From Trebouxia sp. TZW2008 (Eukaryota > Chlorophyta > Trebouxiophyceae > Trebouxiales > Trebouxiaceae): a stretch of DNA of 64,000 nucleotides. The notes beneath the pieces were generated by a model. The model saw only the letters and a program-made list of their open reading frames with translations. It searched no databases and was not told where the DNA came from. The DNA is taken from positions 124,001 through 188,000 of the forward strand of contig BDIU01000047.1 of assembly GCA_002118135.1 (NCBI GenBank). Direction: 5' to 3'. Made by a program: the position numbers and the translations under genes. Shown here piece by piece: positions 58,824-64,000 of the stretch (positions are counted from its first letter, which is position 1; every line of letters starts with the position of its first letter).

Positions 58824-59597
58824 CGCAGCAATTCGACGTCGCGCAAAGCCGTGCTCACACTTGCTGCACGTGCAGATCGGCCAAGCGCGCGGACTGACGC
58901 TTCCAGCGCAACTGTATGTGACACCGCCCTCAGGGACAATTTGATGTTGCCGATGCAAACTGAATGTCAATGCAGGGGTCGAGAGCGCGTCCGATGATCA
59001 GCAATGCCTTCACAGGCATACAGTTACCAAAACGGGAGGAAGAAGAGGTCATGCATGACTCATGATCCAAATTTGAATAGGCATCGAGCTCTTGGCAGTC
59101 TTGAGCATCGCTCTTGGCACTGTTCGAAACTCGATGGTCACCCAGGCATGATTCTATCTCTGCCATGGAATCGCACCTTAGCGCAGGCAGCTGCTGGTTT
59201 TGGGTTGTGAGTCTGCTGCATCTCTGTTAGGCTGTAGCTCAAGCTGCAGCTGACTGTCACGATGAATAGCTTACCTGTGTACAGCATAACACTATCTGCC
59301 AGGTTTCAGTGTCCCTCCAAGACCAAAAGCAATTGCTTGTGGAAGTGGTCATGCCCAACGAGTCAAAGCGTCTGAGCTTCGCATTTGGAAGGGCCCAGCG
59401 AAAGGACAAGCTTGAGCATCAAGCTGTTAGGACACTTAGGACTATGGAGCTGAGCACAGACTGTGATCTCAAATCAAACCTGACAAATGGTCTGGCAGCA
59501 CAGAAACGACATTGCTGACTGTCCCTCACACTCTGCTGACATATATAGCACGTGTAGGCATGTTCAAACCATGCTGATAGGCAGCTAAGTATGGAAT
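58824..59597. promoter_or_regulatory. UBP promoter region / DEG15 3' region
   Basis: Between the UBP start and the DEG15 stop, both minus strand. A 78-codon open frame at 59166-58930 shows no recognisable domain and is not annotated. Confidence 0.45.
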
Positions 59598-62500
59598 TCA
59601 CAGCTTGCTGATTTGTGCCTTGCCATTCGTGAGGTTGCCATTGCTTTGAGATAGCTCTGGGTGCTCACGTAATCCCTTGCGTGAGAGCAGGTCAGCAAGC
59701 CGCTCTGAGCCTTTCTTTTGCACTCGATCAGAGCTGTTCTGCTTGTGCAGAGGCGTCTGTTGTTCTGGTGGAGTACTGAGCCTGAACAGTGCTGCTAATG
59801 CAGGATCTTCAACATCAACGCGCTGCAGTGCTTCCCTGGTCAGAAAGCCTGGCTCTTTGGCCAGTGCCCACAAAGGCCGTAGGGCATCAGCAGCCACAGC
59901 GAAGTTCAGATTTGGTATGGTAGACCCTGACCCTGAGTGCTTTGCATTGCTGGTTGTGATACCTACGACACTGCCATCGCCAGCCATGACTGCACCTCCG
60001 CTTGCACCAGCATGCACAGTTGCACTGGTCATCACAAGGGCTGCCGATCTGCCACTGCCAGCTCTGCTGTTCACCACCTGCGGAACAAGTTCATTTTAGA
60101 CACCTCACACTGACCTCATGTGATGCTATAAAAGCCCTCAAAGACAACCTTGTCAATCGGAGAGCAGCAGCAAGCCTAGCAGAGGATGGTTCAGACAGGC
60201 TAGCAAGCAGCGACATGGAATGCTGACGTGTCGCTCAGTCGAAATTTGTCCACTCACCAACACTGACTACAATGAACAAAGACAACTAAAGCAGCTGTGA
60301 CAAACACGTAGTCTTGCATGAGGATCCTTTCAGGGCTGTGCTGCAGTCATCATGGTCAATGCAAACATGCAGTTCATGCTTTGATCAACAATGCCGAAAG
60401 GTCCGTACCTTGGTGATATTGCCAGCAGTGACTGATGGCTGCATCTGCCGTTGTGGGCTGAACAAAGCATGGCCTACTACATTCACAGCCTGACCAGACT
60501 GAAGTTCCCCGCTGTACAGCACTGCAGGGCGCAAGCTAAGGGATGCAGCTGGTGCCTGAAGCCGCAAAAGTGCAAGGTCCAAAGCATGTCTGAAAACATA
60601 CACAATCTCTGCTGTATGCCAACTTCCTTTGCTGCTGCTATTACTGCTGCTGACCCTGACTTGTAGTAAGGGCAACTGAGAGTCAGCAACGTGATCAGGG
60701 CTGCTGTGTTGAGGGTAGCTTGACCACCTGGGCTGTACAACATGTGCATTGGTCAGGATAAGTCCGCCCTTACTGAGCACGATGCCTGAGGCCCAACCGC
60801 TGCCGTTAGAGGCTGATATAAGCACAATGCTGCAAAGCTTGGATGCCCAAGCAAGTTTGTGTCCTGAGCTCAGCTGTCTTTGCGTGGTGTTTTTAGCGAC
60901 AGCATTGGCAGCAAGTCTGGCAGGCGTTGCTGGATCAAGCCTTGCTGGAAGGTTGTGGTCTGCTTCACAGCATTGCGCCCACCCAGCTCTGATATGCTCA
61001 ATTGGCATCAGCAGTGGCACCTGAAGCAGCTTCAGCTCATGAGAATTGCTTTCACAACATGCATGTCATAACATCACATGAAAAGGAGATGCATATCAAT
61101 CGTGATGTCAGGACGACAATGCTGATGATTGTGTGACAGTACAGGCCATCAATAATGTTATGCAATGCAGCTGCAGGGCTGAGGCGCCATCTATGCACAA
61201 CCAACATTCTTCCTTAACATATGCAAACTGTTCACACAAATGGCATGCAACTGCTGCATTTTGCGTGCATAGGACTGCCTGCTTGATGGCTTGAACAGTC
61301 ACCTCAGCATTGAAAGCTCTTGAGAAAAGCGGGATCATCATCATCGCTACAGTTTTGCCCTGTCCATCAAGCGCAGCTCCTCCCTCCATGCCCGGCAAGC
61401 ACCTCATGTCGGCCATGAGCAAATAGGGACTTGTCCTGACATCTGAAGCAGGCTCTGGTGACCAGCAGTTGGAGATGATCCCATGCACAATGCTGTTTGC
61501 AAAGTGAGGTGGGGAGATTGCTCCAAAAGGAGAGCCAACAGCTGTGATGACATTGCCTTGAACCAGAGCCGGAGCTGCAGACCATTGTATAGAGCAGGCT
61601 GCAGCAGCTGCTGCAAAGCCCTCTGCATTTGCCCTATTGCTGGGCTTGCAGGAGAGCACTGCCAGGAATGACTGCACCTCTGGCGTGACTGTTTGTACTC
61701 CCCCATTCAAGCCCCAGGCCATCTCCCATTGCGAGCCTAAAAGCACATGCAAGGCAGTCAAGTGCGACGTGACTGACTTTGTGCCTGTCATGCCAATATC
61801 TGCATCCTCTAATGGACAACATGTGCAGCGCTCAACACGCTGTCCTCTACATTGCTGCCACCAACAAAATGTCATTTTTGAAGACACACATCACAGAGTA
61901 TGACAGTGGTATGCAGCTGCTGCGCCAGCATTTGACATTCTGCACCCTCAAAGGAATTGAGGCCCTTCATGCAGGAAGACCTTGTGCCATGCTGAGACGT
62001 GTATGAATTGTACAAATTGCCACGCAAGTGTTGAGCATAGCAGTGGCATAGATCAGGCCAGAGAATATCTTGGCAAACGTCAAGGCATGTTCCAGGCTGT
62101 CAAATCTTTGCGTGTCATGTGTGCTCCCATACCTCCTCTTTCGAGCCAGCAAGACAGAGCATGTTGGATGCCGGGAACTTGGAAGCTTTTGTTCAGCTCT
62201 GCTAGACACCAGTAGCCTTCCCAGAACACCTCTATGCTGCACTGAAGCAGCAGATGCTGTTTGCGAAACTGCGAGACACGCACTGCATACCAATCCTCTT
62301 AAGCTTACCAAGCTGATGAAAGCACATCGGCTTGCAATAGCTCACGCAGCCTGGATCGAGACTCCTGTTTGACGAAAGGTAGTATGACCGACACAGGAGT
62401 GATGACACAGAGACACGATTCGTCTGCGTAGGCCACAAGACCTGCAAGCGGCACCATGAGTCACGAAACAGTCACCGCAAGGCGTAATTCAATATGCAAT

Positions 62501-62632
62501 ACCTGAAGCTGATGTTGTTGTGACGCCATCTTCAGCTTGATGGAAGGCTCTGCCAGACGCTTTTGCAAGTCGTGGGTCTGATCCTTTGACTCGCACACAT
62601 GCGGCTGCAGCCTGCATACATGCATCAGGCAT
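59598..62632 (-). CDS. DEG15: DEG15-type peroxisomal processing protease, C-terminal SKL
   Basis: Trypsin-like serine protease of the glyoxysomal processing protease (DEG15/TYSND1) family, which removes PTS2 presequences in peroxisomes. Securely placed exons: 62632-62503, 62441-62309, an exon ending at 61303, 61020-60409 and 60077-59598. The region 62282-61700 is only tentative. The N-terminus reads CVRVKGSDPRLAKASGRAFHQ, TTTSASGLVAY, like plant DEG15. The long exon has QWEMAWGLN, ITAVGSPFGAISP, GIISNCWSPEP and LLMADMRCLPGMEGGA. The catalytic triad is visible: His in LILTNAHVVQ, Asp in HALDLALLRL, Ser in AGASGGAVMAGDG; VVGHALFSPQ and PNLNFAVAA support this. The protein ends QISKL, a peroxisomal PTS1 signal. 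A 75-residue tail links the protease to SKL. Start at 62632 is the first in-frame ATG. Confidence 0.88.
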
Positions 62633-62917
62633 GCAAAGCAGCAGTGCCTGCTGAGCGTTTGCGACAGTGGTGACCTGGCACAAAGGCGCCGCACACACAC
62701 ACCATGAGTCATACTGGTCATCCAAAAATGAGATTGTGCGTATCTGCTAGTGTATCTATCTGCAACGGCCGAGAAGACCTACCGCCTGCTGCGCGCTTTG
62801 CTTGAAGTCGTTATCGTTCCAGCTCTCCAAGCAGATCTAAAGCATCCGGCACTACTGTACATTTTGCACCCGCCGCCGCAGCCAAGCAGTCCGGAAAGAC
62901 TACAGCTTGTACAGATC
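62633..62917. promoter_or_regulatory. Compact divergent promoter, DEG15 / plastid protein
   Basis: 285 bases between opposed start codons. No clear element was seen. An upstream extension of either gene would shorten it further. Confidence 0.5.
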
Positions 62918-64000
62918 ATGGCCGTTGCGTCGGTACTGACGTCGCAGCCTGGGCTCGTCAGGCCTCGAGCAGCCTTGAGCAGAAGACAAGTCGTCGTCAG
63001 GAGCAGCTCGTCACCGAATAGACCTGAAGCCCCACGGCCCCGTGTGCCGGAAACAAATTTCCTTCAACAACTGAAGTCAGGAGCGAACAATTTTTCCGAG
63101 GTAAACCGACTCTCAGCGTTAGGTCGCAAGAGCAGATGCATCAGCCGTTCCAGGCTGCATTGTGCCCTGTGTCGCCAAATTGCTTAGCCTGTTGCCTGTC
63201 TGCAGAGATATGACATTCTCAGTACAAGTGCTGGAGCGCTAGTCTGCACCAGCTTTTTCTGGTCAAGGCATGCTTCTGGGCTCAATGCTATGCTGCAAGT
63301 ATGCTGACTTGTCGTGTGTAGTCACGCATGGTATTTCAACTTTGCGCAAAGCTTGAAGTCTTACTTTTGCTGGCAGGGGACAAGACCCAATGGAGGCCTT
63401 GTGGATCACGTTTTGTGCAACAATAGCTGGTCTGGTGAGTTGCCAAACTCTCACTGTCGTGCCACTGATGTGGCAATGCTTGCATCACGATTTACCTGCA
63501 GTGCGCTTTAGCTCCATTTTGCATTGTATTTGCATTGTGCAGTGTGTGTTGCGTGCCCTTACAGAGAAAGGACAACTAATGATCTTCACCCCATTAGGCG
63601 TCATAACAAAAGCCTCTGTCTACGAAAGCCCTCAGAGCCTTGCAGCTGACAATGACCTTTGTAATACATTGCAGGTCCTAAACGAGCTCCTTTTTGGGCA
63701 GGAGTCTTGACTGCGCCACTCTGAATGAATCTACATGTCCAGCATGTATACTGTGCCAACACACCACCACGGCTACTGTCTGCAACACAAACAGCAGATC
63801 TGTGTACACAAGCGGCCATATATTCAGTTTTCAGCAACCACTAGTGATTGCTTTCATCAGCTCAGAGATCCTCAGCATAGTTGACAGTGAGTGAAAGCAA
63901 GATTGTATATTCAAATGTATGTTGTTTCCTGACGAGCAGGACTCTGTGTTTGTATTGAGCAGCTCACCAGCTGCGTCAAGATGTAGATCAATTTTGCCTG
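62918..64000 (+). CDS. Probable plastid-targeted membrane protein, 5' part only
   Basis: The gene runs off the window. Exon 1 is 62918-63100 (61 codons, phase 0) and starts MAVASVLTSQPGLVRPRAA, then a run of Arg and Ser with almost no acids, typical of a chloroplast transit peptide. Exon 2, 63206-63298, reads RYDILSTSAGALVCTSFFW. Further open segments, near 63370-63434 (QDPMEALWITFCATIAGL, hydrophobic) and 63541-63640 (CVLRALTEKGQLMIFTPLGV), fit one membrane protein. The join between exon 2 (ends phase 0) and the third segment (needs one extra base) does not close with the acceptor I can see, so that boundary is unresolved. I do not recognise the family; cofactor-assembly proteins are one possibility. 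Confidence 0.5.

Noticed and set aside
58930..59166. 78-codon minus-strand open frame upstream of the UBP gene
   Set aside because: No domain, no splice partner with recognisable content, and located in the expected promoter region.

Overview
This window is nuclear DNA from a eukaryote, most likely a green microalga of the Trebouxiophyceae/Coccomyxa type. The lineage is my inference. It rests on very intron-dense genes with canonical GT-AG junctions, TGCA/GCATGC-rich introns, a UBP12/13-type deubiquitinase, a TIP1-type ankyrin-DHHC protein, a DEG15-type protease ending in SKL, and N-termini that look like plastid transit peptides. No bacterial operons, tRNA or rRNA genes, CRISPR arrays or intact transposons were seen. 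All gene models below were built by hand. I joined exons only where donor, acceptor and codon phase agreed, and most close exactly from ATG to stop.

Layout. 1212-1910 (-): LYR-motif mitochondrial protein. 2631-3601 (-): Alr4036-type FMN-binding (PPOX-like) protein. 4423-11115 (-): secreted GH5 cellulase with an N-terminal CBM2-like domain and seven C-terminal ShK-like Cys modules. 12168-19952 (+): CCDC191/Sfi1-like Trp-repeat coiled-coil protein. 20641-22677 (-): ankyrin-DHYC S-acyltransferase. 23406-27314 (+): pinin. 28125-40670 (+): RNA polymerase III second-largest subunit, 17 exons. 41506-43480 (-): unrecognised protein with a transit-like N-terminus and an acidic tail. 43777-46969 (+): WD40-type protein. 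47849-58823 (-): UBP12/USP7 deubiquitinase, 21 exons. 59598-62632 (-): DEG15 peroxisomal processing protease. 62918-end (+): first exons of a probable plastid membrane protein. Several gene pairs diverge from short shared promoters (43481-43776 and 62633-62917). The genes are unrelated housekeeping and accessory functions, not a pathway cluster.

The most unusual signal is structural. Introns throughout the window contain tandem, decayed copies of the neighbouring exon edge. Upstream copies repeat the start of an exon together with its acceptor AG. Downstream copies repeat the end of an exon together with its donor GT. I call them exon-edge echoes here. They occur in at least six genes, sometimes as arrays of three or four with spacing near 110-230 bp, and they account for part of the large intron size. 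A perfect 44-bp palindrome (30869-30912) and a 17-bp-arm hairpin (26362-26403) also lie inside introns.
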